Origin: Dallia pectoralis
Taxonomy: Eukaryota > Chordata > Actinopteri > Esociformes > Umbridae
Reading direction: 5' to 3'
Length of the DNA stretch: 64,000 nt
Assembly: GCA_029465975.1 (NCBI GenBank)
Contig: CM055748.1
Span: 4,317,084 to 4,381,083, forward strand
In this document: positions 35,401-46,590 of the stretch, one piece after another
How positions within the stretch are numbered: position 1 is the stretch's first letter
Layout of the letters: each line of letters opens with the position of its first letter
Position numbers and translations under genes: made by a program
Notes under the pieces: generated by a model
Databases searched by the model: none
What the model was told of the DNA's origin: nothing
Seen by the model: only the letters and a program-made list of their open reading frames with translations

Positions 35401-38400
35401 GGTGCTGAGGGCGTTCTCCGTGCTCCTAGCCTTGTCCAGCTCCTTCTGCAGCAGCTTCATCTCGGCGTTAACGGCGCTGACCGCATGCTCTTTGACCTCC
35501 ACGACGCGCTGCAACTCGGTCAGCTCCTCCTGAACCTTCACGAGTTGCTGCTTCTTCCCGACGTAGTGGGACCTAGCCTTCTCCATCTGGAGACAACAAA
35601 ACACACCATATCTTTCCTCACGAGACCTGTGTATAATAATGACATTACCTGACAATATCTGTCATTATAGACTCACCTGTGCTTTGTAGTGCTCCACAGC
35701 CTCCGTCTTGGCTTTGAGCTGTTCCTGTAACTCGTTGTTTCTCCTCTCCAACTCTTTGGCACCGTCCATTCCTTCCTGCATCAAGGCCTGTTCCTCCTGC
35801 AGGACGGCCTCCAACCTCTTGGCGCCACATTCCCTTTCCAGGACCTTGTTGTTCTCCAGCAGCCTCTGCTTCTCCAGGATGAGGGCGTCGAGCTGTGTTC
35901 TCTGCTCCCGCTGGCTGCTCTCTCTTTGGGCTTGCAGTTCAGCTACGCTCCCCTCCAGCTCATTTTGAATTTGCTTTGCCTGAAGCACCTGGGATACAAG
36001 AGCATTCTTCTCCTGCTGGAGCACAGACAGCTCCTCCATCAACTCCTCCTTCTGTCTGTCTAGCTTCTCTCTCCCTAAGGCAGCGACAGACTCCGCCTCC
36101 AGGAGTACTCCCTTCTCAACCTTCTGTTTGACTAGTTGCTCCAGTAAGACAGTGTTCTCCTTTCTCAAGAGGCCCTCACTCTCCATCTTCAATGTCTTCA
36201 CCTCCTCTAGATGGCTGACATGCATTGAGATCTCCTGGCGGAGTAGAATGGCCTCTTCTTTTAAGGAGCAGAGCTGTAGGTCTTTAGTTGCTGCCAGACT
36301 AGACATCTGCTCCACCTGAGCGTGAAGGACCTCCTCTCTGGTTCTTCCCTCTCGCTCCTTCAGCTCCCCCTCCTTCTGTACTTGCTCCAGACGTGTGGAG
36401 ATCTCCTGGTGGAGTCGAACGGCCTCTATTTGCATGTTCTCCTGCTTTCTAAGCTCCTTCAGAGCAGCCTCCTTCTCCTCCACGCTCTGCTGTAGTTCTG
36501 TAGTTTTCAGTTGATGGAGAGACACCTCCCTTCTTAGCTCCTCCTGCTGCTTGGCCAGCTCCTTTTGCAGAGTCTCTACTGACTCCTCCTCCCTGTGGGA
36601 TTCCTTCAGCAACTCCTTGTGATGGGATATATCCTGCTCCTGCTCAGCTAACTTCCCCTGTAAGGCATTTGCCTCCTCTCCTAGAGTGCAGAGTTGTTGG
36701 TCTTTCATGGCAACCAGAGAAGACATCTCTGTAATCTGAGCTTGGAGGGCCTCCATCTTCAGGGTGGCCTCCGCTCTGGCGCTTTCCTTCTGCATCTGTA
36801 GTTCCTCCTTCTGTTGCTGTACTTGCTGCAGATTGCCCACATGTGTGGAGATCTCCTGGCTGAATCGGATGGCCTCCTCTCGGGCTCTTTCCTCCTGCTC
36901 CTTCAAAGCATCCTCCTTCTCGTCCAGACTGTTCTGTAGTTCGGTAGCTCTTTGCTGATGGAGGGACAGCTCCAATCTAAGAGCATCCCCTGCCTCCTTC
37001 TCCTGTACGACTGCAGCTTGGGCCACCTGCAAGACCTCCTTCTGTAGGGAGCAATCTCCCTGCTGCTTGACCAGCTGCTCCTTAAGCACTCTCAGTGCTT
37101 CCTCCTTTTCCTCCACACTCTGCTGTAGTTCTGTAGCTTTCTGCTGATGGAAAGACACCTCCCCTCTCAGCTCCACCTGCTGCTTGGCAAGTTGCTCATT
37201 TAAGGCAGTGTGCTCCTCGCTCAGGAGCCCCTCCAATTGAACCTTCTCCCTTTGCAACACCTCCAGATGAGCAGCATGTTTAGTGTTCTCCTGGCGGACT
37301 AGAATGGACTCCTCTCTCAGGTTACAGAGCTGTTGGTCTTTCGCGGCTACCAGAGAAGACATCTCGGTCATCTGAGCTTGGAGGGCCTCTATCTTTAGAC
37401 TAGCCTCCTCTCTGGCTCTTTCCTTCTGCTCCTTCAGTCCCTCCTGCTCCTTTCGTACTTGCTCCAGATTGCTGACATGTGTGGAGATCTCCTGGCAGAG
37501 TTGAGTGGCTTCCACTCTGGCACTCGCCTCCTTCACCGTGAGCTTTCTCAGAGCCTCCTGCTCGTCTTCCATGTTTTGTTTGAGCTCTGCAGCCTTCTCC
37601 TGTTGAATTATCAACTCCTCTCTAAGCTCCTCCTGCTGCCTGGTCAGCTCCTTTTGCAGAGTCCGCACTGACTCCTTCTCCCTGTGGGCTTCCTGCACCA
37701 GCTCCTTGTGATGGGAAATATCCTGCTCCTGCTCAGCTAACTTCACCTGTAAGGCATTTGCCTCCTCTCTCAAGTTAAAGAGATGTTGGTCTTTCATGGC
37801 AACCAGAGAAGACATCTCTGTAATCCGTGCTTGGAGAGCCTCCATCTTCAGGGTGGCCTCCACTCTGGCGCTTTCCTTCTGCATCTGTAGTTCCTCCTTC
37901 TGTTGCTGTACTTGCTGCAGATTGCCCACATGTGTGGAGATCTCCTGGCTGAGTCGGGTGGCCTCCCCTCTGGCTCTTTCCTCCTGCTCCTTCAAAGCAT
38001 CCTCCTTCTCGTCCAGACTCTTCTGTAGTTCGGTAGCTCTTTGCTGATGGAGGGACAGCTCCAATCTAAGAGCATCCCCTGCCTCCTTCTCCTGTACGAC
38101 TGCAGCTTGGGACACCTGCAAGACCTCCTTCTTTAGGGAGCAATCTCCCTGCTGCTTGACCAGCTGCTCCTTAAGCACTCTCAGTGCTTCCTCCTTCTCC
38201 TCCACACTCTGCTGTAGTTCTATAGCTTTCTGTTGATGTAAAGACACCTCCCCTCTCAGCTCCACCTGCTGCTTGGCAAGTTGCTCATTTAAGGCAGTGT
38301 GCTCCTCGCTCAGGAGCCCCTCCAATTGAACCTTCTCCCTTTGCAACACCTCCAGATCAGCAGCCTGTTTGGTGTTCTCCTGGCGGAGTAGAACAGACTC

Positions 38401-41400
38401 ATCTCTTAGGGTGGAAAGCTGTAGTTCTTTTGCTGCAGCAAGAGAAGACACATTCTCCATCTGAGTTTGGAGGACCTCAATCTTTAAGTAGGCCTCTTCT
38501 CTGGCTCTTTCCCCCTGGTCCTGCAGCGCCTCCTTTTCTTTCTGCATCTCGTCCAGGTGGCTAACATGTGTGGAGATTTCCAGGCAGAGTCGAGTGACCT
38601 CCTCTTTGGCCCTTACCTCGTTCACGGTTAGTGCTCTCAGGGCCTCCTGCTCCTCTTTTAAGCTATTCTGAAGATTTGCCACTTTCTGTTGTTGGATGGT
38701 AAACTCCCCGCTCAGCTCCTCCTGTTGCTTGATCAGCTCCTCTCGCAAAACCTCCACTGACTCCTTCTCCCTGTGGGCTTCCTGCAGCAACTCCTTGTGA
38801 TGAAAAATATCTTGCTTTTGCTCAGCTAACTTCCCCTGTAAGCCAGTAGCCTCCTCTCTCAGGGAGGAGAGCTGTACTTCTTTAGCTGCAGCCAGAGAAG
38901 ACACCTCCTTCATCTGAGCCTGCAGAGCCTCCACCTTTAGGTTAGCCTCCACTCTGGTTCTTTGCGCCTGCTCCTTCAGCTCTTCATTCTCCTGCTGTAC
39001 TTGCTGCAGGTGGATAACATGTGAGGCGATCTCCCGGCAGAGTTGAGTGGCCTCCTCTCTGGCACTTGCCTCCTTCACTGTTAGCTCTCCAAGTGCCTCT
39101 TGCTCCGCTTTCAGGCTCTTTTGAAGAACTGCAGCCTTCTCCTGCTGACTGATCAACTCCCGCCTCAGCTCCTCCTGTTGCCTAATCAGCTCCTCTCGCA
39201 AAGCCTCCACTGACGCCTTCTCCCTGTGGGCTTCCTGCAGCAACTCCTTGTGATGGTAAATATCTTGCTCCTGCTTAGCCAACTTCCCCTGTAAGCCAGT
39301 AGCCTCCTCTCTTAAGGAGCAGAGCTGTAAGTCTTTACCTGCAGTCAGAGAAGACACCTCCTTTATCTGAGCCTGCAAGGCCTCCATCTTTAAGTTGGCC
39401 TCCTCTCCGGCTCTTTCCTTCTGCTCCTTCAGCTCCACATTCTCCTTCTGCACTTGCTCTAGGTGGCTAACATAAGAGGAGATCTCCTGGCGAAGTTGAG
39501 TAGCCTCCTCTCTCCTGCTCCTTCAAAGCATCCTCCTTCTCGTCCAGACTCTTCTGTAGTTCGGTAGCTCTTTGCTGATGGAGGGACAGCTCCAATCTAA
39601 GAGCATCCCCTGCCTCCTTCTCCTGTACGACTGCAGCTTGGGACACCTGCAAGACCTCCTTCTGTGGGAGCAATCTCCCTGCTGCTTGACCAGCTGCTCC
39701 TTAAGCACTCTCAGTGCTTCCTCCTTCTCCTCCACACTCTGCTGTAGTTCTATAGCTTTCTGTTGATGTAAAGACACCTCCCCTCTCAGCTCCACCTGCT
39801 GCTTGGCAAGTTGCTCATTTAAGGCAGTGTGCTCCTCGCTCAGGAGCCCCTCAATTGAACCTTCTCCCTTTGCAACACCTCCAGATCAGCAGCCTGTTTG
39901 GTGTTCTCCTGGCGGAGTAGAACAGACTCATCTCTTAGGGTGGAAAGCTGTAGTTCTTTTGCTGCAGCAGAGAAGACACATTCTCCATCTGAGTTTGGAG
40001 GACCTCAATCTTTAAGTAGGCCTCTTCTCTGGCTCTTTCCCCCTGGTCCTGCAGCGCCTCCTTTTCTTTCTGCATCTCGTCAGGTGGCTAACATGTGTGG
40101 AGATTTCCAGGCAGAGTCGAGTGACCTCCTCTTTGGCCCTTACCTCGTTCACGGTTAGTGCTCTCAGGGCCTCCTGCTCCTCTTTTAAGCTATTCTGAAG
40201 ATTTGCCACTTTCTGTTGTTGGATGGTAAACTCCCCGCTCAGCTCCTCCTGTTGCTTGATCAGCTCCTCTCGCAAAACCTCCACTGACTCCTTCTCCCTG
40301 TGGGCTTCCTGCAGCAACTCCTTGTGATGAAAAATATCTTGCTTTTGCTCAGCTAACTTCCCCTGTAAGCCAGTAGCCTCCTCTCTCAGGGAGGAGAGCT
40401 GTACTTCTTTAGCTGCAGCCAGAGAAGACACCTCCTTCATCTGAGCCTGCAGAGCCTCCACCTTTAGGTTAGCCTCCACTCTGGTTCTTTGCGCCTGCTC
40501 CTTCAGCTCTTCATTCTCCTGCTGTACTTGCTGCAGGTGGATAACATGTGTGAGGCGATCTCGGCAGAGTTGAGTGGCCTCCTCTCTGGCACTTGCCTCC
40601 TTCACTGTTAGCTCTCCAAGTGCCTCTTGCTCCGCTTTCAGGCTCTTTTGAAGAACTGCAGCCTTCTCCTGCTGACTGATCAACTCCCGCCTCAGCTCCT
40701 CCTGTTGCCTAATCAGCTCCTCTCGCAAAGCCTCCACTGACGCCTTCTCCCTGTGGGCTTCCTGCAGCAACTCCTTGTGATGGTAAATATCTTGCTCCTG
40801 CTTAGCCAACTTCCCCTGTAAGCCAGTAGCCTCCTCTCTTAAGGAGCAGAGCTGTAAGTCTTTACCTGCAGTCAGAGAAGACACCTCCTTTATCTGAGCC
40901 TGCAAGGCCTCCATCTTTAAGTTGGCCTCCTCTCCGGCTCTTTCCTTCTGCTCCTTCAGCTCCACATTCTCCTTCTGCACTTGCTCTAGGTGGCTAACAT
41001 AAGAGGAGATCTCCTGGCGAAGTTGAGTAGCCTCCTCTCTCAGAATGTGGAGCTGTAAGTCTTTAGCTGCAGCCAGAGAAGACACCTCCTGCATCTGAGC
41101 CTGGATGGCCTCCAACTTCAAGGCGGCCTCCTCTCTGGCTATTTCCTCCTGCTGGTTCAACATTCTGATAACCGCTTCCTGCTCTTCCTTGCTCTGCTGG
41201 AGCTCGGCAGCTCTATTCTGATGGCGGGATACCTCCTCTCTTAGCTCATTTTGCTGCGTGGCCAGCTCCACTTTCAGGGCCTCCTTCTCCTTCTGCGCCT
41301 CCTCTAAATTGCGGACATTTGTCGAGACCTCCCGGCGAAGTAGAGTGGCCTCCTCTCTCATCGAGGACTCCTGCCGGCTCAGCTCCTGCAACTGTGCTTC

Positions 41401-43804
41401 TCTCCGCTCCACTTCAGTCTCCAGTCTTTCACAGTCCTGGCTCTTTGCATCAACACATTGGACAACAGATCCGAGCTGCTGCCGTAGGTCCGACACACTC
41501 ATCTCCAGCTCCACAACTTTACGGTCCTTCTCCCTCGCACCCTCTGCAGCCAGGGCTTCTGCGGCCCGCCTCCTCTCCACCTCCTCCTGCAGCAAGTTGA
41601 CTTCCTTTTTCAGCAAGGATAGTTCTTCCTGCAGGGCAAGCGTTTCCTGATGTCTCTGAGACGCTAGAGAGGTCATGGCCTGGAGCTGCTTCTCCAGACC
41701 ATTGATGGTCATCTCCTTCTGACTGAGAGCATCCTCTTTCTCCCAGAGGTGTGTGGTTATCGCCTTATTCTTCTCCTGGACATCTTGGAATTGCTCCATC
41801 GCTAGCCTCAACTGCTCTCGAAGTTCTTCCATATTGTGTTGGTTCTCCTGGGCTAAGGATTGCATCAGGGCGGCAGACTGCTCCTTCTCCCCTTCCAGAC
41901 GGGCGATAGTGCACTCATACTCCCTCAGCTGCTCACACTGTGGGGTAGGAAGGGAGGGAGTAAACACACAACTCCTAAAACTGGGCTACAATGATGAGGA
42001 CGGATATAACAGGCAGGGTTAAGCTATCCCCCGCCCGTCGTCCCTTCCTTACCACTCGTTTTTGTCAAGCAGTTCCTGCAGCTCGTCCCGCGGTTCCTGC
42101 TCTTGCTCTGCCTTCTCTCGCAGTAGCTTCTCAATGCGGAACTGCAGCTGGCAGATCTGGCTCTCTACATGTGAGGGGGCCGAAGGAGGAAGGGTGAGAC
42201 ACCCAACGGAGGAGGAGGTGCTGGTGGTGTTGGGAGACGTCATTGTTTATTAGACACGTGGACAGCTTACCCCTCTGTTCCAGATCGGTAGATGTGGAGG
42301 CGAGGTCTTTCTCCAGCTCGTCCCTCAGGTCCCTCTCCTGGCGGAGCTGGTTCTGCAGCTTCTTCAGCTGGAACTGAGGAGTGTTTATCACTTCCTGCAG
42401 AGGAGAGCTGCCCAGGTAGGGAAAAAAATGGTTATCGGCATTAACAAGAAGAGGCTGCGGGTCACTATTAGCAAGCAAACATCAGCTAATCTCGAAAGGG
42501 GGATGTTAGATGATACACCAGAAGGACAGAGCAACAGCGGGAAGGTGAGGGAACGAGCAATACCTGACAGATGAGGAGGCTACTGTCGTCAGGTCCAGAA
42601 ACTGAACAGAACGGGAACCCTTTTTGCGACGGATGACCGGGGACTCACTATCGCTGAACATATTGACCGAAGAGGACGTAGTGGATGTTGTGGGGGAGCT
42701 GGAGACGTCACTGGTGAAACTAAGCAGAGCTGAAAAAGAGAACATGTTAGCATGTATTTGCGTGATTCAGTTTCGGAGTGCGATCTGAAACATTGACGTG
42801 AAGACTCACGTTTCTTTCGTAGATACTTCTCCAGGTTCTCGCTTAAGTAAAGGCTGCCTTCATTTTCCAAGACAAAGCGAAGCATGGAGGCGAGCTCAAC
42901 CTTGCCAGCCAATGATAAGAGACGTTTGCCACATCATTAAACTGCTATAGGGTCGCAAAAAGTTGATGCAATGGCGGCAGAAACACGAGTCCGTACCTCA
43001 AACTTGAATTCCAGTCTGTTCAGGTCAACATGGCTGTTTATCTCACTGTGGTACAGAAGCAGCACAACCACCTGGGAAAAAACCCACAAGGTCTGGGTTA
43101 GTGATGGGCAGACTCATACAGACATCTTATAAATGAACATTATTTTAAAGGTCAATGTTTACCATTATCAAAGGTCTATATTGTAAATTCTTATTGCATG
43201 TATTCTTCAAAACTGTAGTGTAGTTATGTTTACAACTACTTATGAATTATCTTATAAATTGTATTGCACTGTGTGGAGCACTTGCTAATTGTAATGACAA
43301 TACAATGTACATATATAGCACTGTTCCATCCATTCATGACATATATTTAACAACTATGAATTATGAAACAGATACCTTTGACAACTCCACTTCCAAATTG
43401 ACACCATTGTTGATGTTGTCCCAGGAGATGATAGTACCCTGCCCAGTTCTGCACCTGTTTCTACCTGGAAAAACACCAATACTGTACTGTAACTTGTGCA
43501 TTTAACAGAAAAAATGCCCCAATTGAACTCCTTACTACAACAACTAGCCTTATTCAATTAGCCTCTTTCGAAGAGTAAGTGACTCACCTTGCAGGAAGTC
43601 AGAGACCACCTTCAGTCTCTCCTGGAGCGGCAGATCCAGGCAGGACTTGGGAGGCTCTTCATTTCTCCTGTCAGAATTACAGATATCAATGATCGGAAAA
43701 ACCATCAACTACAGCAGTAAAGACGAAGCTATGCCAAGTAAACAAAACATTTGTTTTACTCACAGTCGGTAAACAAGCTTCATTAACACAACTCCATCTT
43801 GCAA
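30999..43804 (-). CDS. numa1: Nuclear mitotic apparatus protein 1 (5' end lost in the assembly gap; main exon broken by a duplication)
   Basis: NuMA bundles microtubules and anchors dynein at spindle poles and cell cortex. Exons in order: 43764-43804 (enters the gap), 43588-43667, 43376-43464, 42997-43071, 42810-42900, 42564-42729, 42271-42407, 42053-42164, 35677 to about 41923-41937, 35377-35586, 35122-35273, 34863-35003, 34643-34781, 34120-34321, 33490-33626, 32776-33078, 32428-32520, 31799-32080, 30999-31025. The N-terminal globular domain is seen in LQDGVVLMKLVYRL and VVVLLLYHSEINSH, followed by a roughly 1,600-residue coiled coil. The tail keeps SLETLYFTPM, RRTTQVINITMSK, the LGN-binding stretch DDWMRIAELQSRN with YPLESR, and CFPRPLTPK, matching the region of the mitotic CDK1 site. 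Taking one copy of the 37983-41040 duplication restores a single open frame and gives roughly 2,400 residues, longer than human NuMA (2115). The donor at 34643 (GTGGCG) is weak. Confidence 0.9.
31235..31350. mobile_element. hAT-like MITE fragment, copy 2 (inverted relative to copy 1)
   Basis: Begins CAGTGGTTCTCAAACTTTTT, a classic hAT MITE terminus. Its reverse complement matches 27734-27875 over the internal AATGTACCATAAGGGG and CTATCAACAAGGGG blocks. It lies in the last intron of numa1. Confidence 0.6.
32385..32425 (+). repeat. (GT)n-(GA)n microsatellite in a numa1 intron
   Basis: A GT run followed by GAGAGA, ending just before the splice donor of the exon 32428-32520. Confidence 0.85.
32590..32740 (+). 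repeat. 50-bp tandem repeat, about three copies
   Basis: CACCTCACATCTTCCTCAAC followed by GCATTCATAYGGTCCACATT is repeated at a 50-bp period. It lies in the numa1 intron next to exon 32776-33078. Confidence 0.8.
33640..34020 (+). repeat. Composite minisatellite (CACGGTGTGAAACTACACAA type)
   Basis: Alternating units of ACACATAGTGAGAAACCAAA and ACGGTGTGAAACTACACAAC separated by (AC)n tracts of varying length, in the numa1 intron upstream of exon 33490-33626. The His/Thr-rich and Cys/Val-rich frames are artefacts. Confidence 0.88.
37983..41040. repeat. 1.53-kb direct duplication inside the numa1 main exon (probable assembly artefact)
   Basis: Positions 37983-39513 (1531 bp) recur at 39514-41040 (1527 bp), almost base for base. 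The second copy differs mainly by short deletions, for example CCCCTCAATTG for CCCCTCCAATTG, GCAGCAGAGAAG for GCAGCAAGAGAAG, CTCGTCAGG for CTCGTCCAGG and ATCTCGGC for ATCTCCCGGC, plus a GT insertion near 40552. Those indels break the open frame only in the second copy. The pattern is what an unpolished duplicate read path looks like. Confidence 0.9.
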
Positions 43805-44304
43805 NNNNNNNNNNNNNNNNNNNNNNNNNNNNNNNNNNNNNNNNNNNNNNNNNNNNNNNNNNNNNNNNNNNNNNNNNNNNNNNNNNNNNNNNNNNNNNNN
43901 NNNNNNNNNNNNNNNNNNNNNNNNNNNNNNNNNNNNNNNNNNNNNNNNNNNNNNNNNNNNNNNNNNNNNNNNNNNNNNNNNNNNNNNNNNNNNNNNNNNN
44001 NNNNNNNNNNNNNNNNNNNNNNNNNNNNNNNNNNNNNNNNNNNNNNNNNNNNNNNNNNNNNNNNNNNNNNNNNNNNNNNNNNNNNNNNNNNNNNNNNNNN
44101 NNNNNNNNNNNNNNNNNNNNNNNNNNNNNNNNNNNNNNNNNNNNNNNNNNNNNNNNNNNNNNNNNNNNNNNNNNNNNNNNNNNNNNNNNNNNNNNNNNNN
44201 NNNNNNNNNNNNNNNNNNNNNNNNNNNNNNNNNNNNNNNNNNNNNNNNNNNNNNNNNNNNNNNNNNNNNNNNNNNNNNNNNNNNNNNNNNNNNNNNNNNN
44301 NNNN
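43805..44304. other. Assembly gap (500 N)
   Basis: Exactly 500 undetermined bases. The gap should contain the first exon(s) and start codon of numa1 (minus) and the first exons, including the signal peptide, of the folate receptor (plus), which are divergent. The true size is unknown, since a round 500 is a conventional placeholder. Confidence 0.97.
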
Positions 44305-44430
44305 CCTTCGCAGACCCCGATATTTCTGTTAAAACGAGACATCCTAAGAGCAACACTCCTCCTTGGTCTTTCCATGTGATTGTATATGATGCTTTTGTGA
44401 CTTTTGAAGGCAATGTCCGCGTGTTTGTAG

Positions 44431-46585
44431 GTGGATCAGACGTGGCGTAAAGAGCGAATTCTCCACGTGCCTCTGTGTAAGGAGGACTGCCACAGCTGGT
44501 GGAACGATTGTAAAGAAGACTTCACCTGCAAACAGGACTGGCACACTGGCTGGGACTGGACCACAGGTACACAGAGACATATACATACATACAGTCCCCT
44601 CCAAAAGTATTGGAACGGTAAGGCAAATTCCTTTGTTTTTGTTGTTCACTGAAGACATTTGGGTTTAAGATCAAAAGATGAGTATGAGACATAAGTTCAG
44701 AATTTCAGCTTTTATTTCCTGGTATTTACATCTAGATGTGTTAAACAACTCACGACATACCACCCTTTGTTTGAACCCACCCATTTTTCACGTGAGCAAA
44801 AGTATTGGAACAAATAATCTTAAAGTAAATAACATTTAATATTTGGATGCATAACCCTTGCTTGCAATAACTGCCCCAAGCCTGCGACCCATCGACATCA
44901 CCAAACTGTTGCATTCTTCATTTGTGATGCTATTCCAGGCTTATACTGCAGCTTCTTTTAGTTCTTGTTTGTTTCGCGGTGTTTCTCCCTTCAGTCTCCT
45001 CTTAAGGCGGTGAAATGCATGCTCTATTGGGTTAATGTCAGGTGATTGACTTGGCCAGTCTAAAACCTTCCACTTTTTCCCCCTGATGAAGTCCTTTGTT
45101 TTGTTGGCAGTGTGCTTTGGGTCATTGTCCTGCTGCATGATAAACTTCCTCCCGATTAGTTTCAATGCATTTCTCCGTAAATTGGCAGACAAAATTTTTC
45201 TGTACACTTCTGAATTCATTCTGCTGCTACCATCATCAGTTACATCATCAATAAATATAAATGAGCCTGTTCCAGAAGCAGCCATGCACGCCCAAGCCAT
45301 GACATTACCTCCACCATGCTTCACAGATGAGCTTGTATACTTCGGATCATAAGCAGTTCCTTTCTTTCTCCACACTTTGACCCTTCCATCACTTTGGTAG
45401 AGATTAATCTTGGTCTCATCAGTCCATAAGATTGTGTTCCAGAACTTTTGCGGCTCATCTCTGTACTTCTTTGCAAATTCCAATCTGGCCTTCCGATTCT
45501 TACTGCTGATGAGTGGTTTGCATCTTGTGGTGTGGCCTCTATATTTCTTCTCTCTGAGTCTTCTTCGAACAGTGGATTGTGATACCTTCACCCCTGCACT
45601 GTGGAGGTCGTTGGTGATGTCACTTACCGATGTTTTGGGGGTTTTCTTCACAGCTCTCACGATACTTCTGTCATCAACTACTGTTGTTTTCCTTGGCCGA
45701 CCTGTTCGACATCTGTTACTCAGTACACCAGTAGTTTCTTTCTTTTTCAGGACATTCCAAATTGTTGTGCTTGCTATGCCCAATGTTTGTCCAATGACTC
45801 TGATCGACTTTCCTTCTATTCTCAGCTTGACAATGGCTTGCTTTTCTCCCACAGACAGCTCTCTGGTCTTCATGTTGGTTTATCCTCTATAACAGGAAAT
45901 GCAGTCTTGATAGGTTTGAATCAAGGATGAAAACTTAGACTAGTCATGCAGAGCTATTTACTGTTTGGACAATCAACCTAAAAGGCAACACCTGGGCAAC
46001 CAGAAACACCTGTCAGTCATATGTTCCAATACTTTTGCTCACGTGAAAAATGGGTGGGTTCAAACAAAGGGTGGTATGTCGTGAGTTGTTTAACACATCT
46101 AGATGTAAATACCAGGAAATAAAAGCTGAAATTCTGAACTTTTGTCTCATACTCATCTTTTGATCTTAAACCCAAATGTCTTCAGTGAACAACAAAAACA
46201 AAGGAATTTGCCTTACCGTTCCAATACTTTTGGAGGGGACTGTATAAGCACAAATTAAAACAGATTTTTGCTATTGTGACCAATGTCCTTTAACCTCAAT
46301 CTCCCCTCAGGTCGTAACCGTTGTCCGGCTGAAGCGCCATGTCGTAAGTGGACTGACCTCTTCCCTACGGCCCAGATCATGTGTGAGAAGATCTGGTCCG
46401 ACTCCTACAGCTACACCACGCTGTCCAATACCTCGGGTCGCTGCATGCAGCTGTGGTTCACCGGACCCAACCCCAACAGAAAGGTGGCGGAATACTACAT
46501 TAACCACGCCTCCTCGCAACCCGCCGCCACAGTGACACTCCTCGTATTATTGGCCATGATGTCATCAAGTGTGTTTTTGCCGTGA
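44431..46585 (+). CDS. folr1: Folate receptor, C-terminal two exons (5' part in the assembly gap)
   Basis: Folate receptors are GPI-anchored, cysteine-rich proteins that bind folates for endocytic uptake. Exon 44431-44566 begins VDQTWRKERILHVPLCKEDC and continues WWNDCKEDFTCKQDWHTGWDW, the conserved folate-pocket region. Exon 46311-46585 carries GRNRCPAEAPCRKW, IWSDSYSYTTL and GRCMQLWFTGPNP. It ends in a hydrophobic tail (TVTLLVLLAMMSSSVFLP) expected for GPI attachment. Phase 1 is kept across the intron. The stop TGA (46583-46585) overlaps an AATAAA (46585-46590), implying a very short 3' untranslated region. A complete Tc1 element sits in the intron. Which mammalian FOLR is the orthologue cannot be settled, so the symbol is provisional. 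Confidence 0.88.
44592..46242. mobile_element. Tc1-like transposon, full length, with long inverted repeats
   Basis: The 1651-bp element starts CAGTCCCCTCCAAAAGTATT and ends with its complement, flanked by TA (44590-44591 and 46243-46244). The terminal inverted repeats extend about 220 bp on each side with few mismatches (44592-44815 and 46021-46242), so the insertion is fairly recent. It sits in the folate receptor intron and carries a transposase on the minus strand. Confidence 0.95.
44941..45873 (-). CDS. Tc1/mariner transposase, C-terminally truncated by a stop codon
   Basis: This 310-residue frame starts MKTRELSVGEKQAIVKLRIE. It has two helix-turn-helix regions (about 8-50 and 75-108) joined by a GRPRKTT AT-hook-like motif, and a DD34E catalytic triad: D152 (LWTDETK), D249 (QQDNDPKH) and E284 (NPIEH). 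The frame ends at a TAA directly after LKEAAV. The following in-frame codons still read AWNSITNEECNSLV, so about 30 C-terminal residues of the normal 340 are cut off by a single nonsense change. Whether the truncated enzyme works is unknown. Confidence 0.92.
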   Translation of the reverse strand: MKTRELSVGEKQAIVKLRIEGKSIRVIGQTLGIASTTIWNVLKKKETTGVLSNRCRTGRPRKTTVVDDRSIVRAVKKTPKTSVSDITNDLHSAGVKVSQSTVRRRLREKKYRGHTTRCKPLISSKNRKARLEFAKKYRDEPQKFWNTILWTDETKINLYQSDGRVKVWRKKGTAYDPKYTSSSVKHGGGNVMAWACMAASGTGSFIFIDDVTDDGSSRMNSEVYRKILSANLRRNALKLIGRKFIMQQDNDPKHTANKTKDFIRGKKWKVLDWPSQSPDINPIEHAFHRLKRRLKGETPRNKQELKEAAV

Positions 46586-46590
46586 ATAAA
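46585..46590 (+). terminator. Polyadenylation signal AATAAA overlapping the folate receptor stop codon
   Basis: The sequence TGAATAAA merges the stop codon with a canonical hexamer. A T/G-rich stretch follows (46598-46630), suitable as a downstream element. Confidence 0.65.

Noticed and set aside
35665..39453. 1262-residue open frame as a separate gene from the 651-residue frame at 40012-41967
   Set aside because: Both are parts of the single large numa1 coiled-coil exon, split by the duplicated segment and its indels.
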